A DNA stretch of 64,000 nucleotides from Streptomyces griseofuscus (lineage in GTDB: Bacteria; Actinomycetota; Actinomycetes; Streptomycetales; Streptomycetaceae): assembly GCF_014673495.1 (NCBI RefSeq), contig NZ_CP051006.1, forward strand, positions 7,811,001-7,875,000, written 5' to 3'. Below are positions 32,581 through 40,544 of the stretch, one piece after another (positions within the stretch are counted from its first letter, which is position 1; every line of letters begins with the position of its first letter). The notes below the pieces were generated by a model. That model was not told the DNA's origin and searched no databases. It worked only from the letters and a program-made list of their open reading frames with translations. The position numbers were made by a program, and so were the translations under genes.

Positions 32581-32717
32581 GCGAACGGCCTTGGGCGAGG
32601 GCGGCGGAGGCGCGAGGGGGGCGGTGCGGTGTGGCGCTTCGCTCTGCCGGCGCCGGGAGGTGATCCCCGTCCGTTCCGTGGCCGTCGTCCTCCGGCCGTC
32701 GTGACCGGTGGCCCCGC

Positions 32718-33779
32718 TCAACTCCCCTGTGCCGCAAGCCTCTCGCGCTGCGGTACGACCGTGTAGCGGGGATCCTCCGCCGAGGCCACTCCGGCGTGGA
32801 AGACACCGAAGCGCAGGGCCGCCGAGCCGGTGAGGAGGGCGGCGCCTGCGGCCAGGGCCACGCGGCGGTCGCGCAGCCGGCCGGAGAGGAGGGCCAGGGC
32901 GGCGCCGGTCACGGTCAGGGCTTCGGAGGCGCGCAGCAGGATCCGGGGCCTGCCCTGGTCGAAGGGCTCGGCCGCGATGCCCATCCGGCGCCTCATCAGC
33001 TGGAAGGCGCCCAGTTCCAGCGCGGCGCCGAGCAGCGCCGTACGACGGGCCGGTCCCGCCTGCGAGGTCGGCGCGGCGGCCAGGGCGAGGCCGGACGCGG
33101 CGGCCGCGGCCGACCCAGCGAAGACGAAGGGGAGTTGACGGTAGCCCTCGTGCCAGGACGGGACCGCCGTGTCCGAGAGCAGGACCGCCGTGTACGTGGC
33201 CACAGCCGGGCCGAGCGCCGCCGCCCCGAGGGTGGCGGCCGAGCCCAACAGCCGGTAACGGCTTGCCACTTCGGCTGCGGTCGAGCCCAACAGCCGATAG
33301 CGGACCGCCACTTCGGTGGCCGCGGCGGCCATGGTCAGCGGTGCGTACCCCACCAGGATCCAGGAGCCCACGCTCATCGGCGAGGTCGGCTTGAACACCC
33401 GCAGCATGTTCAGGAACCGCGTCGGGCGGCCCAGATCGTGCACCAGCGCGGCCAGCGACAGCGAGATCGCCCCGGCCGCCCCCAGTTTCGCCGGTGCCGC
33501 GAGCCTTGGCCGGCCCGTCAGCTCACCCCCGGCCGCCAGCAGCGAGGAGGCCCCGGCCAGACCGCCCAGATACAGGTACCCGGCGATGTCCAACGCCTTC
33601 CACGTGGGCTTGTTCAGCACGGGTTTGCCGTAGTACGACGAGAACGACGCGTCCGGCACCATCGACCGCTCGCCCCGCCCGCGCCGCCGACGCCGGCGCC
33701 CCGCGTACGCCCCGGTCGGCGCCTCCCGGCCCGGCCGCCCGCCCCCGGCACCGCCCCGCCCGGCATCCGCCCCGCTCAT
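32718..33779 (-). CDS. NrfD/PsrC-like membrane subunit of formate dehydrogenase
   Basis: The ATG at 33779 overlaps the beta-subunit stop (ATGA), giving 353 residues. About 60 polar, Arg-rich residues precede eight or so transmembrane segments with the NrfD signatures FSSYYGKPVLNKPTWKALD, YLGGLAGASSLLAAGG and HDLGRPTRFLNMLRVFKPTSPMSVGSWIL. The protein would take electrons from the iron-sulphur subunit and pass them to the quinone pool. Residues EVAVRYRLLGSTAA are followed by a second copy EVASRYRLLGSAAT, a 14-residue tandem duplication. The alpha gene follows after a 294-base gap on the same strand. Confidence 0.9.
   Translation of the reverse strand: MSGADAGRGGAGGGRPGREAPTGAYAGRRRRRRGRGERSMVPDASFSSYYGKPVLNKPTWKALDIAGYLYLGGLAGASSLLAAGGELTGRPRLAAPAKLGAAGAISLSLAALVHDLGRPTRFLNMLRVFKPTSPMSVGSWILVGYAPLTMAAAATEVAVRYRLLGSTAAEVASRYRLLGSAATLGAAALGPAVATYTAVLLSDTAVPSWHEGYRQLPFVFAGSAAAAASGLALAAAPTSQAGPARRTALLGAALELGAFQLMRRRMGIAAEPFDQGRPRILLRASEALTVTGAALALLSGRLRDRRVALAAGAALLTGSAALRFGVFHAGVASAEDPRYTVVPQRERLAAQGS
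33241..33324 (-). repeat. 42-bp tandem duplication within the nrfD-like gene
   Basis: Units at 33241-33282 and 33283-33324 both begin GAGCCCAACAGCCG and differ at several later positions. They keep the reading frame (14 codons each) and duplicate a short loop and helix start in the membrane protein. Divergence between units shows it is not a fresh sequencing artefact. Confidence 0.75.
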
Positions 33780-34801
33780 CGCGCCCTCCTCGGACGACAC
33801 GCGAAACCGCCCACCGCGAGCCCGACCAGCGTCACCGCAGCCAGCGCCGCGTGCCGCCACATGTCGGGCAGGTCCCGGGTGGTGACCACCGGATCCGGTG
33901 GCAGACCGTAGACCTCGGGCTCGTCGAGCAGCAGGAAGAACGCCCCGTCGCCGCCGACCCCGTCCCCCGGGTCCTCGCCGTACAGCCGGGCGTCCGCCAC
34001 CCCGGCCGCGTGCAGCCGCGCCACCCGGTCCGCCGCCCGCTCCCGCAGCTCGTCCAGCGGCCCGAACTGGATGGAGTCCGTCGGGCACGCCTTGGCGCAG
34101 GCGGGCTCCATGCCGACGCCCAGCCGGTCGTAGCACAGCGTGCACTTCCACACCCGGCCGTCGTCCTTGCGCTGGTCGATGACGCCGTACGGGCAGGCGG
34201 GCACGCAGTAGCCGCAGCCGTTGCAGATGTCCGACTGCACCACGACCGTCCCGAACTCGGTGCGGAACAGCGCCCCGGTGGGGCACACATCGAGACAGGC
34301 CGCGTGGGTGCAGTGCTTGCACACGTCCGAGGACATCAGCCAGCGCAGCTCGGTGCGGCCGTCGGGGGAGAGCGGGGAGATCTGCCCGGCGGGGGCGCCC
34401 TCGGGGGCCTGCCCCGGCGGGGGAGCGGTGGCGCCGGGTCCGGGGGAGGAGGCATCGGTGCCGAGCCGCGCCGCCGCCGCGAAGACATCCGTGTCCTCGT
34501 GGCGGACACCGGGCTCCTGCCCGCCGAACGGCTTGCTCTGCTCGATGAAGGCCACATGCCGCCAGGTGTCGGCGCCCAGGGTCTGCGTGTTGTCGTAGGA
34601 CATCCCGGTCAGCTCCAGGCCGTCCTCCGGGACCGCGTTCCACTCCTTGCAGGCCACCTCGCACGCCTTGCAGCCGATGCACACCGAGGTGTCGGTGAAG
34701 AACCCCATCCGCGGCGGCGCGTCCGGATAGCCGGATGCGCCGGCCACATCCGGCTGGGGGCCGTACCACTGGTTCCCGCGGGCCTCAGGGCCGTCGCCCA
34801 T
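33776..34801 (-). CDS. formate dehydrogenase beta subunit (4Fe-4S ferredoxin type)
   Basis: The 341-residue iron-sulphur protein has four cysteine clusters of the FdnH/FdhB kind: CIGCKACEVACKEWN near residue 41, CKHCTHAACLDVCPTG near 160, CNGCGYCVPACPYG near 192 and CTLCYDRLGVGMEPACAKACP near 219. A C-terminal hydrophobic helix (AALAAVTLVGLAVGGFAC) anchors it in the membrane. A Pro/Gly-rich insertion lies between clusters 1 and 2. The ATG has GAGGAGG six bases ahead. It is the first gene of the operon beta-membrane-alpha, a different order from the familiar alpha-beta-gamma arrangement. Confidence 0.93.
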   Translation of the reverse strand: MGDGPEARGNQWYGPQPDVAGASGYPDAPPRMGFFTDTSVCIGCKACEVACKEWNAVPEDGLELTGMSYDNTQTLGADTWRHVAFIEQSKPFGGQEPGVRHEDTDVFAAAARLGTDASSPGPGATAPPPGQAPEGAPAGQISPLSPDGRTELRWLMSSDVCKHCTHAACLDVCPTGALFRTEFGTVVVQSDICNGCGYCVPACPYGVIDQRKDDGRVWKCTLCYDRLGVGMEPACAKACPTDSIQFGPLDELRERAADRVARLHAAGVADARLYGEDPGDGVGGDGAFFLLLDEPEVYGLPPDPVVTTRDLPDMWRHAALAAVTLVGLAVGGFACRPRRAR

Positions 34802-34962
34802 GGCATGCCTCCTCGGTCACGAGTGACTTCTCATGAGGACCGGCACCAGCGGGCTGTGGAGCGCCGGTTCCTCCCAGGGGGACCCGTGGTCTCCCCCGAG
34901 CGTGGCACGACTGCCCGCACTCCGCGCGCCCGGAACGGCGTCGCCCACCGGGTGGCGTGGGC

Positions 34963-35415
34963 TCATCCCTCGCCCCGCGCCCCGCCGCCCTCGGAGACCA
35001 GCGGAACCGTCGCGGTGACCCGCTTGCCGTCCGGCAGCACCGTCACCTCCAGATCCCGCGAGAGCATCCGCACCAGATGAAGACCATGGCCGCCGACCCG
35101 TGCGGGGTCGGGCGGCCGGGGACGCGGCGGTGAGCTGGAGGTATCCGTCACGCAGATGCGCAGCGCATGGGCGCCGGCCCTCAGCTCCAGGCTGAGGGCG
35201 CACGGGCCCGGCGCGTGTTTCTCCGCGTTCGTCACCAGTTCGCTCACGACAAGCTGTGCGTCCTGGACCGAGCGCCGCAGCGGCGCCGGGCGGGCCGCGG
35301 CGAGCAGGGCGGCGACGGCGTCACGCGCGTCGGCGCTGCTGCACATGCCGGTCTCCCAGGTGCGGCTGTAGCCCAGGTCCTGCGTCCTCGGGTGCGTCCT
35401 CAGCGAGATGTCCAT
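34963..35415 (-). CDS. RsbW-like ATP-binding protein (HATPase_c, anti-sigma type)
   Basis: The 150-residue single-domain GHKL ATPase shows the N-box VVSELVTNAEKHAPG (Glu and Asn for Mg-ATP) and the G-boxes VTDTSSSPP and GGHGLHLVRMLS. In streptomycetes dozens of such stand-alone kinases act as anti-sigma factors or phosphorylate anti-sigma antagonists. They partner with SpoIIE-type phosphatases like those at 4574 and 22422, although no direct link can be shown. No antagonist or sigma gene is adjacent. It lies upstream of the formate dehydrogenase operon with a 161-base gap. Confidence 0.88.
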   Translation of the reverse strand: MDISLRTHPRTQDLGYSRTWETGMCSSADARDAVAALLAAARPAPLRRSVQDAQLVVSELVTNAEKHAPGPCALSLELRAGAHALRICVTDTSSSPPRPRPPDPARVGGHGLHLVRMLSRDLEVTVLPDGKRVTATVPLVSEGGGARGEG

Positions 35416-35583
35416 ACCTCGTCGCCCTTTTCCCTCCGGGGTTCGGGGTCCCTTCCTGCGCGCGTGCGGGGAATGTGCCGTCCTCTGGCTCGGCTACCCG
35501 CTGGTCCGTCGATCAAGGGGACGTGCACCGGTAATCCTTCGGTTGCACACGAATCCCTGCTGGCAGCGGGTGCCGGACGCGAC

Positions 35584-35628
35584 AGCGGGTCCCGGGAATC
35601 CACTGGGGGTGGATTCCCGGGACCCGCT
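35584..35628 (-). terminator. 20-bp perfect hairpin after csbD
   Basis: Arms at 35584-35603 and 35609-35628 are fully complementary (core GGGTCCCGGGAATCC) with the loop TGGGG. It sits 53 bases past the csbD stop on the minus strand and is the longest perfect stem in this part of the window. No T-run. Confidence 0.75.
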
Positions 35629-35680
35629 GGAGTCGATCGTCCGGGTCAGTGCCATGGCCGACGGCGGGCCTCAGTGGGCC

Positions 35681-35854
35681 TCAGTGCTTGAAGGTGTCCT
35701 TGGCCTTCTCCTTGGCCTGCCGGGCATCGCCCTTGGCGCCTTCCATCCGGCCCTCGGCCTCCATGCTCTCGTTGCCGACGGCGCGGCCGATGGCCTCCTT
35801 GGCCTTGCCCTTGGCCTGCTCCGCCTTGCCCTTCGCCTTCTGGTTGCCTGCCAT
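35681..35854 (-). CDS. CsbD-family general stress protein
   Basis: The 57-residue, highly charged helical protein (MAGNQKAKGKAEQAKGKAKE, later GRMEGAKGDARQAKEKAKD) shows the K/A-rich repeats of CsbD. In Bacillus csbD is controlled by sigma-B, but its molecular role is unknown. The ATG at 35854 is preferred over an upstream TTG because GGGAAG/GTGAG lies ahead and the family begins at this Met. It is monocistronic, ending at a strong hairpin, and divergent from the MarR gene. Confidence 0.9.
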   Translation of the reverse strand: MAGNQKAKGKAEQAKGKAKEAIGRAVGNESMEAEGRMEGAKGDARQAKEKAKDTFKH

Positions 35855-35943
35855 CGGAGTCTCACTTCCCAACGTCTCGTGATGTTCCGTTCGCCATTCG
35901 GTTTGCCACTGCGACGCCCCTCAAACCGATTACCCGTCCTTGG

Positions 35944-35973
35944 TTGTACAGGCCAGACTGCTAAACCTATTGT
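35944..35973 (+). promoter_or_regulatory. promoter for leaderless marR-like transcript
   Basis: TTGTAC (35944-35949) and TATTGT (35968-35973) are separated by 18 bases, and the ATG of the MarR gene begins eight bases after the -10 box. This would place the transcription start at or next to the start codon. AT-rich DNA here (ctattgttactaatc) stands out from its surroundings and may also hold the repressor site. Confidence 0.5.
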
Positions 35974-35981
35974 TACTAATC

Positions 35982-36461
35982 ATGGATGTGGCGACGGAAG
36001 ACATGGCGGGGACAGCTCCCGCCGGCCCGGGCGGCGACCCGGGGACCAGCGCGCTCGCGGGCGCGCTCCGGCTGGCCATGGGCCGGATCGTGCGCAGGCT
36101 GCGCCAGGCCCACGCGGTGGGCGACCTCACCCTCTCCGGCGCCTCGGTGCTGGCCCGGCTCTCCCGCGGCGGACCCGACTCGCCGGGCGCGCTCGCCGAG
36201 TTGGAGCGGGTGCGGCCGCAGGCGATGGCCGGCACCCTGGCCGGTCTTGAGCAGCGGGGACTGGTCAGCAGGGCGCCCGATCCGGCCGACCGGCGCCGGG
36301 CCGTCATCGCGATCACCGAGGAGGGCAGGGCCGTGCTGGAGCGGCGCCGCTCCGAGTCCGCCGACCGCCTCGCCCACGCCCTGGCCGGGTTCACCCCGCA
36401 GGAGCGGGAGGCCCTGACCGGCGTACTGCCCCTCCTCGACCGGCTGGCGGAACAGCTGTGA
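35982..36461 (+). CDS. MarR-family transcriptional regulator
   Basis: The 159-residue winged-helix protein shows a dimerisation helix at the N-terminus (ALRLAMGRIVRRLRQAH), the recognition helix in LERVRPQAMAGTLAGLEQRGLVSR and the wing DPADRRRAVIAITEEG. This is the standard MarR DPxDRR wing. No Shine-Dalgarno sequence precedes ATG 35982, and the promoter geometry suggests a leaderless mRNA. Its stop overlaps the GTG of an MFS pump (GTGA), the usual repressor-efflux pair; it presumably represses the operon and releases on binding a toxic substrate. Confidence 0.92.
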   Translation: MDVATEDMAGTAPAGPGGDPGTSALAGALRLAMGRIVRRLRQAHAVGDLTLSGASVLARLSRGGPDSPGALAELERVRPQAMAGTLAGLEQRGLVSRAPDPADRRRAVIAITEEGRAVLERRRSESADRLAHALAGFTPQEREALTGVLPLLDRLAEQL

Positions 36462-38248
36462 ACGCCGATACGCCCGAGGGCGGCATACGCGCCCGGCTCC
36501 TCGCCCGCTCGGCCCGGCAGCGGGCCACACCGCCCGGCCCCGGCTACAAGTGGGTCGCCCTGTCCAACACCACGCTCGGCGTCCTGATCGCCACGATGGA
36601 CGCCTCCATCGTGATCATCTCGCTGCCGGCCATCTTCCGCGGCATCGGCCTGGACCCGCTCGCCGCGGGCAACATCGGCTATCTGCTGTGGATGATCCTC
36701 GGCTATCTGCTGGTCTCGGCCGTCCTGGTGGTGGTCCTCGGCCGGCTCGGCGACATGTTCGGCCGGGTGCGCATCTACAACCTGGGCTTCCTGGTCTTCG
36801 CCCTCGCCTCCATCGCCCTGTCCCTGGACCCGCTGCCGGCCGGGGCGGGCGCGCTGTGGCTGATCCTGTGGCGCATCGTGCAGGCGTTCGGCGGCTCCAT
36901 GCTCACCGCCAACTCGGCCGCGATCCTCACCGACGCCTTCCCCTCCCGGCAGCGCGGCATGGCGCTCGGCATCAACCAGATCACCGCGCTCGCCGGGCAG
37001 TTCCTCGGCCTGCTCGCCGGCGGTCTGCTGGCCGCCGTGGACTGGCGGGCGGTGTTCTGGGTGAGCGTCCCGATCAGCGTCACCGGCACCATCTGGTCGT
37101 ATCTCAGCCTGCGCGAGACCGCGGCGGGCGGGCGCGGCCGGGTCGACTGGCTGGGCAACCTCACCTTCGCCTCGGGCGCCGGCATCCTGCTCGCGGGCAT
37201 CACCTATGGCATCCAGCCCTACGGCGGCCACCCGACCGGCTGGACCAACCCGCTCGTCCTCACCGGGCTGATCGGCGGCGTGTTCCTGCTGCTGGTCTTC
37301 TGCGTGGTGGAGAACAAGGTCGCCGAACCGATGTTCCGCCTCTCGCTGTTCAAGGTGCGGGCCTTCGCGGCGGGCAACCTCGCCGCCCTGCTGACCGCGA
37401 TCGCCCGCGGCGGGCTCCAGTTCATGCTGATCATCTGGCTCCAGGGCATCTGGCTGCCGCTGCACGGTTACGACTTCGAGGACACCCCCCTGTGGGCGGG
37501 CATCTTCATGCTGCCGCTCACTCTCGGCTTCCTGCTCGCCGGCCCGGTCTCCGGCTACCTCTCCGACCGGTTCGGCGCCCGGATCTTCTCCACCGCCGGG
37601 CTGCTGGTGGTCGCCGGGTCCTTCCTCGGGCTGCTGGCCCTGCCGGTGGACTTCGACTACGGCCCGTTCGCCGCGCTGCTGCTGCTCAACGGGCTGGGCC
37701 AGGGCATGTTCTCCTCGCCCAACACCTCCTCGATCATGGGCAGCGTGCCGGTGAAGTACCGGGGCGTGGCCTCCGGGATGCGCTCCACCTTCCAGAACTC
37801 GGGCACGGCCCTGTCCATCGGTGTGTTCTTCTCGCTGATGGTCTCCGGGCTCGCCGCCACCCTGCCGAAGACGCTGAGCAGCGGCCTGGCGGCGCACGGA
37901 GTGCCCGCCGCGACCGCGCACCAGGTGGCCTCGCTGCCGCCGGTGAGCACCCTGTTCGCCACGTTCCTCGGCAACAACCCCATCGGCCATCTGCTCGCGG
38001 GCGGCACCCTGGACCAGCTGACCGCCGCCCAGCGCGCCACCCTGACCGGCCACACGTTCTTCCCCGAACTGGTCTCCGGGCCCTTCCACCACGGCCTGAC
38101 CATCGTCTTCAGCGTGGCCGCGGGCATGGCCCTGGTCTCCGCGGTGGCCTCCGCGCTGCGCGGCGGCCATGAACGCGCCGACGAGGCGCCGTCGACCGGC
38201 ACCGAGCAGCCCGCGCCGAAGCCGAGCGGGGCGGCGCGCCCCTCCTGA
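36458..38248 (+). CDS. MFS transporter, DHA2 (14-TM) drug-efflux type
   Basis: The 596-residue protein has 14 predicted membrane segments. The entry helix carries TLGVLIATMDASIVIISLPAI, where the D-A-S-I-V pattern of the DHA2 proton antiporters is clear. Motif A is seen as GRLGDMFGRVRIYN and motif C-like glycine runs as QFLGLLAGGLLAAVDWRAVFWVSVP. A hydrophilic loop between the last two helices (about 470-545) is longer than usual. It is translationally coupled to the MarR repressor. The substrate is unknown, probably an organic toxin or antibiotic. Confidence 0.92.
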   Translation: MNADTPEGGIRARLLARSARQRATPPGPGYKWVALSNTTLGVLIATMDASIVIISLPAIFRGIGLDPLAAGNIGYLLWMILGYLLVSAVLVVVLGRLGDMFGRVRIYNLGFLVFALASIALSLDPLPAGAGALWLILWRIVQAFGGSMLTANSAAILTDAFPSRQRGMALGINQITALAGQFLGLLAGGLLAAVDWRAVFWVSVPISVTGTIWSYLSLRETAAGGRGRVDWLGNLTFASGAGILLAGITYGIQPYGGHPTGWTNPLVLTGLIGGVFLLLVFCVVENKVAEPMFRLSLFKVRAFAAGNLAALLTAIARGGLQFMLIIWLQGIWLPLHGYDFEDTPLWAGIFMLPLTLGFLLAGPVSGYLSDRFGARIFSTAGLLVVAGSFLGLLALPVDFDYGPFAALLLLNGLGQGMFSSPNTSSIMGSVPVKYRGVASGMRSTFQNSGTALSIGVFFSLMVSGLAATLPKTLSSGLAAHGVPAATAHQVASLPPVSTLFATFLGNNPIGHLLAGGTLDQLTAAQRATLTGHTFFPELVSGPFHHGLTIVFSVAAGMALVSAVASALRGGHERADEAPSTGTEQPAPKPSGAARPS

Positions 38249-38263
38249 GCCCCCGGCCCTGGG

Positions 38264-38908
38264 TCAGCCGGGCCCCTCGGACCCGGCGCGCTCGTGGCGC
38301 CGTCGCAGGACATGACGGGCCACGAGCGCGAGGACCAGGACCGCGAGGGCCAGCACGAAGTAGAGCTCGTAGCGCTTGATGTCCTCGTAGACCGTGTCGA
38401 TATGGCTGCCGGCCAGATAGGCGAGGGTGGTCCACAGACCCACCCACAGGGCCGCGCCGAGGGCGTTGAAGGCGAGGAAGCGGCGCCAGTGCATGCCCGA
38501 GGTGCCGGCGACGATGCCATTGGCCTGGCGCAGGCCCTCGATGAACCGGGCCACGGTCACGATCACTCCGCCGTGCCGGGCGAAGAAGTCCTCGGCGACC
38601 GCGAACCGCTTCGGGGTGAGGAAGACGTACTTCCCCCAGCGGTGCACGAAGGCACGCCCGCCGAAGTGGCCGATCAGATAGCCGATGTTGTCCCCGACGA
38701 CGGCCGCGGCGAACGCGATGAGGGCCACCTTCACGATGTCCAGCTCACCCGCGCCCGCGTACACCCCGGCGGCGAGCAGGATCGTCTCGCCCGGTGCCGG
38801 GATGCCGAAGTCCTCCACGAGGATCACGACCCCCACGGCCCAGTAGCCGTAGTGGCCGAGCAGCGGCGCCAGATGGGCCAGTGGTCCCGGAAGCGGAGGG
38901 GTGGCCAT
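38264..38908 (-). CDS. DedA-family membrane protein
   Basis: The 214-residue protein shows the DedA motifs FGIPAPGETILLAAGVYA, GDNIGYLIGHFGG, FFARHGGVIVTVARFIEGLRQANGIVAGTSGM and a final helix with an Arg-rich tail. The family includes scramblases or flippases for undecaprenyl phosphate and phosphatidylethanolamine. The key Glu and Arg positions (PGE, RF-x4-R) are kept. It converges with the MFS gene. A small zinc-ribbon-like gene lies 19 bases upstream on the same strand and may be co-transcribed. Confidence 0.9.
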   Translation of the reverse strand: MATPPLPGPLAHLAPLLGHYGYWAVGVVILVEDFGIPAPGETILLAAGVYAGAGELDIVKVALIAFAAAVVGDNIGYLIGHFGGRAFVHRWGKYVFLTPKRFAVAEDFFARHGGVIVTVARFIEGLRQANGIVAGTSGMHWRRFLAFNALGAALWVGLWTTLAYLAGSHIDTVYEDIKRYELYFVLALAVLVLALVARHVLRRRHERAGSEGPG

Positions 38909-38927
38909 GCCTCAACGGTACGGGCGG

Positions 38928-39179
38928 TCAGAGGACGGGGCCCCCGGCGGTACCGGGGGCCCGCTGGCAACGGGGACACAGCTCGTGCTCGCCCTCGCGG
39001 CTGACGACGGTCCCCCAGCCGAGGCAGCGTTCGCAATCGCGGGCGCGGCTCAGGTCCGGGTGGGGCGGCGGGACGTGGCTGGAACGGGCTGCGTGCACCA
39101 TGCGGCGAGCGGCTCCTTGCGGTGTGGGGGAGTCGTAAGGATGTCCGAGTTGCCAGATTAAGTCTGATTTATCCCTCAT
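38928..39179 (-). CDS. small zinc-ribbon-like protein (83 aa)
   Basis: The protein has two cysteine pairs (CERCLGWGTV, then ELCPRCQ), a spacing like half of a DnaJ-type zinc finger. The first half (RDKSDLIWQLGHPYDSPTPQG) is not recognised. The start is uncertain: ATG 39179 follows directly after a CRP-type palindrome, and a GTG within the palindrome or an ATG at 39242 overlapping the aldo-keto reductase gene are alternatives. It lies 19 bases before dedA on the same strand. A nucleic-acid or protein binding role is a guess. Confidence 0.6.
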   Translation of the reverse strand: MRDKSDLIWQLGHPYDSPTPQGAARRMVHAARSSHVPPPHPDLSRARDCERCLGWGTVVSREGEHELCPRCQRAPGTAGGPVL

Positions 39180-39182
39180 TTC

Positions 39183-39198
39183 TGTGATGTACGTCACA
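39183..39198. promoter_or_regulatory. CRP-type binding site TGTGATGTACGTCACA
   Basis: The site fits TGTGA-N6-TCACA exactly, the classical Crp half-site pair. Streptomyces Crp is reported to recognise GTG-N6-CAC. It sits between the aldo-keto reductase stop and the zinc-ribbon gene start, so it could control the latter and dedA, acting as a repressor site given its closeness to the start codon. Confidence 0.55.
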
Positions 39199-39208
39199 AT
39201 CTTTGGGA

Positions 39209-40252
39209 TTAACCGAGATTTCCCAGCCGGGCCTCGCGCCACAGGTCGACGCCGCCGTCGGTGGCGTATGTGTCGATCTCGGCCAGTTCCTCGGCGGTGA
39301 AGTCGAGGTGGTCCAGCGCGGCCACGTTCTGCTCCAGCTGCTCGGTGCGGGAGGCGCCGATGACCAGGGAGGTCACCCGCTGGTCGCGCAGCGCCCAGGC
39401 GAGCGCCAGCTGGGCCAGGGTCTGCCCGCGCCGGGCGGCGATGTCGTTCAGGGCGCGCAGCCGGCGCAGCATGTCCTCGGTCAGCCAGGAGCGGTCGAAG
39501 GAGTCGCCGCGCGCGGCCCGCGAGTCGCCGGGCACGCCGTCCAGGTAGCGGCCGGTCAGCAGGCCCTGGGCGAGTGCCGTGAAGCCGATGACGCCGAAGC
39601 CCTCCTCCTGGGCCACGTCCAGCAGACCTTCGGTCTCGATCCAGCGGTTGAACATGTTGTACGACGGCTGGTGGATCAGCAGCGGAGTGCCCAGGTCGCG
39701 CAGGATCGCGGCGGCCTGCCGGGTGCGCTCGGCGTCGTAGGAGGAGATGCCGACGTAGAGCGCCTTGCCCTGGCGCACGGCCGTGTCGAGGGCGCCCATC
39801 GTCTCCTCCAGTGGCGTGCTCGCGTCCAGCCGGTGGGAGTAGAAGATGTCCACGTAGTCCACGCCCATCCGGCGCAGCGACTGGTCCAGCGAGGCCAGCA
39901 GGTACTTACGGGATCCGCCGCCCTGCCCGTAGGGGCCCGGCCACATGTCCCAGCCCGCCTTGGTGGAGATCACCATCTCGTCGCGGTACGGCGCGAGGTC
40001 CTGCTTCATCAGCCGGCCGAAGTTGGCCTCCGCGGAGCCGTACGGCGGGCCGTAGTTGTTGGCCAGGTCGTGGTGGGTGATCCCCAGGTCGAAGGCGCGC
40101 AGGGCGATCTCGCGCTGGGTCTCGAAGGCGCGATCGTCACCGAAGTTGTGCCAGTAGCCCAGGGAGAGGACCGGCAGGTCGAGGCCTGAGCGGCCGGTGC
40201 GGCGGTAGCGCATGGTGCCGTCGTAGCGAGCGGGGTCCGCGATGTGGGTCAT
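39209..40252 (-). CDS. aldo/keto reductase (L-glyceraldehyde-3-phosphate reductase type)
   Basis: The ATG at 40252 follows GGAGAAC and gives 347 residues, the YghZ/GpR-like length. Landmarks are RRTGRSGLDLPVLSLGYWHNFGDD, catalytic Asp/Tyr/Lys in FDLGITHHDLANNYGPPYGSAEANFG and EMVISTKAG, and YVDIFYSHRLDASTPLEE with the catalytic His. NADPH-binding residues lie near VTSLVIGASRTEQLEQN. Such enzymes reduce L-glyceraldehyde 3-phosphate and methylglyoxal-like aldehydes, so a detoxification role is likely. Monocistronic, divergent from the chitosanase. Confidence 0.92.
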   Translation of the reverse strand: MTHIADPARYDGTMRYRRTGRSGLDLPVLSLGYWHNFGDDRAFETQREIALRAFDLGITHHDLANNYGPPYGSAEANFGRLMKQDLAPYRDEMVISTKAGWDMWPGPYGQGGGSRKYLLASLDQSLRRMGVDYVDIFYSHRLDASTPLEETMGALDTAVRQGKALYVGISSYDAERTRQAAAILRDLGTPLLIHQPSYNMFNRWIETEGLLDVAQEEGFGVIGFTALAQGLLTGRYLDGVPGDSRAARGDSFDRSWLTEDMLRRLRALNDIAARRGQTLAQLALAWALRDQRVTSLVIGASRTEQLEQNVAALDHLDFTAEELAEIDTYATDGGVDLWREARLGNLG

Positions 40253-40464
40253 CGGGTGTTCTCCGGATGGTGCGGTACGGGTGCCCCCAGAGGTACGAGG
40301 GGGGTCCGTCCACCCTGCGCCGAGGTGATCCATAAGTCCAATTGCGCAGCCGGATGGGATTGAGCGGCCCTGTTTCTGAGTGGGGCTGCCCGGTTTTCCG
40401 GGCGGGGACTGTCCGATCCTACGAACTTCGCGCGGGCCGGGTTACCGGCTTCTCCCGGCTCTGA

Positions 40465-40479
40465 TAGGAAACTTTCCTA
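40465..40479. promoter_or_regulatory. palindromic operator TAGGAAACTTTCCTA upstream of chitosanase
   Basis: A 15-bp perfect palindrome centred about 73 bases before the chitosanase start. As I remember it, AGGAAAN-TTTCCT palindromes upstream of Streptomyces csn genes bind the ROK-family repressor CsnR, released by chitosan oligomers. The same control is expected here; no ROK gene is adjacent. Confidence 0.65.
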
Positions 40480-40544
40480 CCAGTACTCGCAGTGCCTTCG
40501 TACTGGCCCAACTCGCCACCCCCCACACCTACTTGGAGCCCCCA

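Noticed and set aside
32458..32583. A second functional tRNA-Sec on the plus strand
   Set aside because: Only the 3' 29 bases match; a possible 5' partner GCGGCG is 126 bases away and no UCA anticodon arm exists.
29181..32663. 1160-codon plus-strand frame opposite the formate dehydrogenase
   Set aside because: It is the antisense of a recognised enzyme, with no domain of its own; the openness comes from GC codon bias.
35584..35628. Transposon inverted repeat
   Set aside because: A five-base loop and position right after a gene make a terminator more likely than mobile-element ends.
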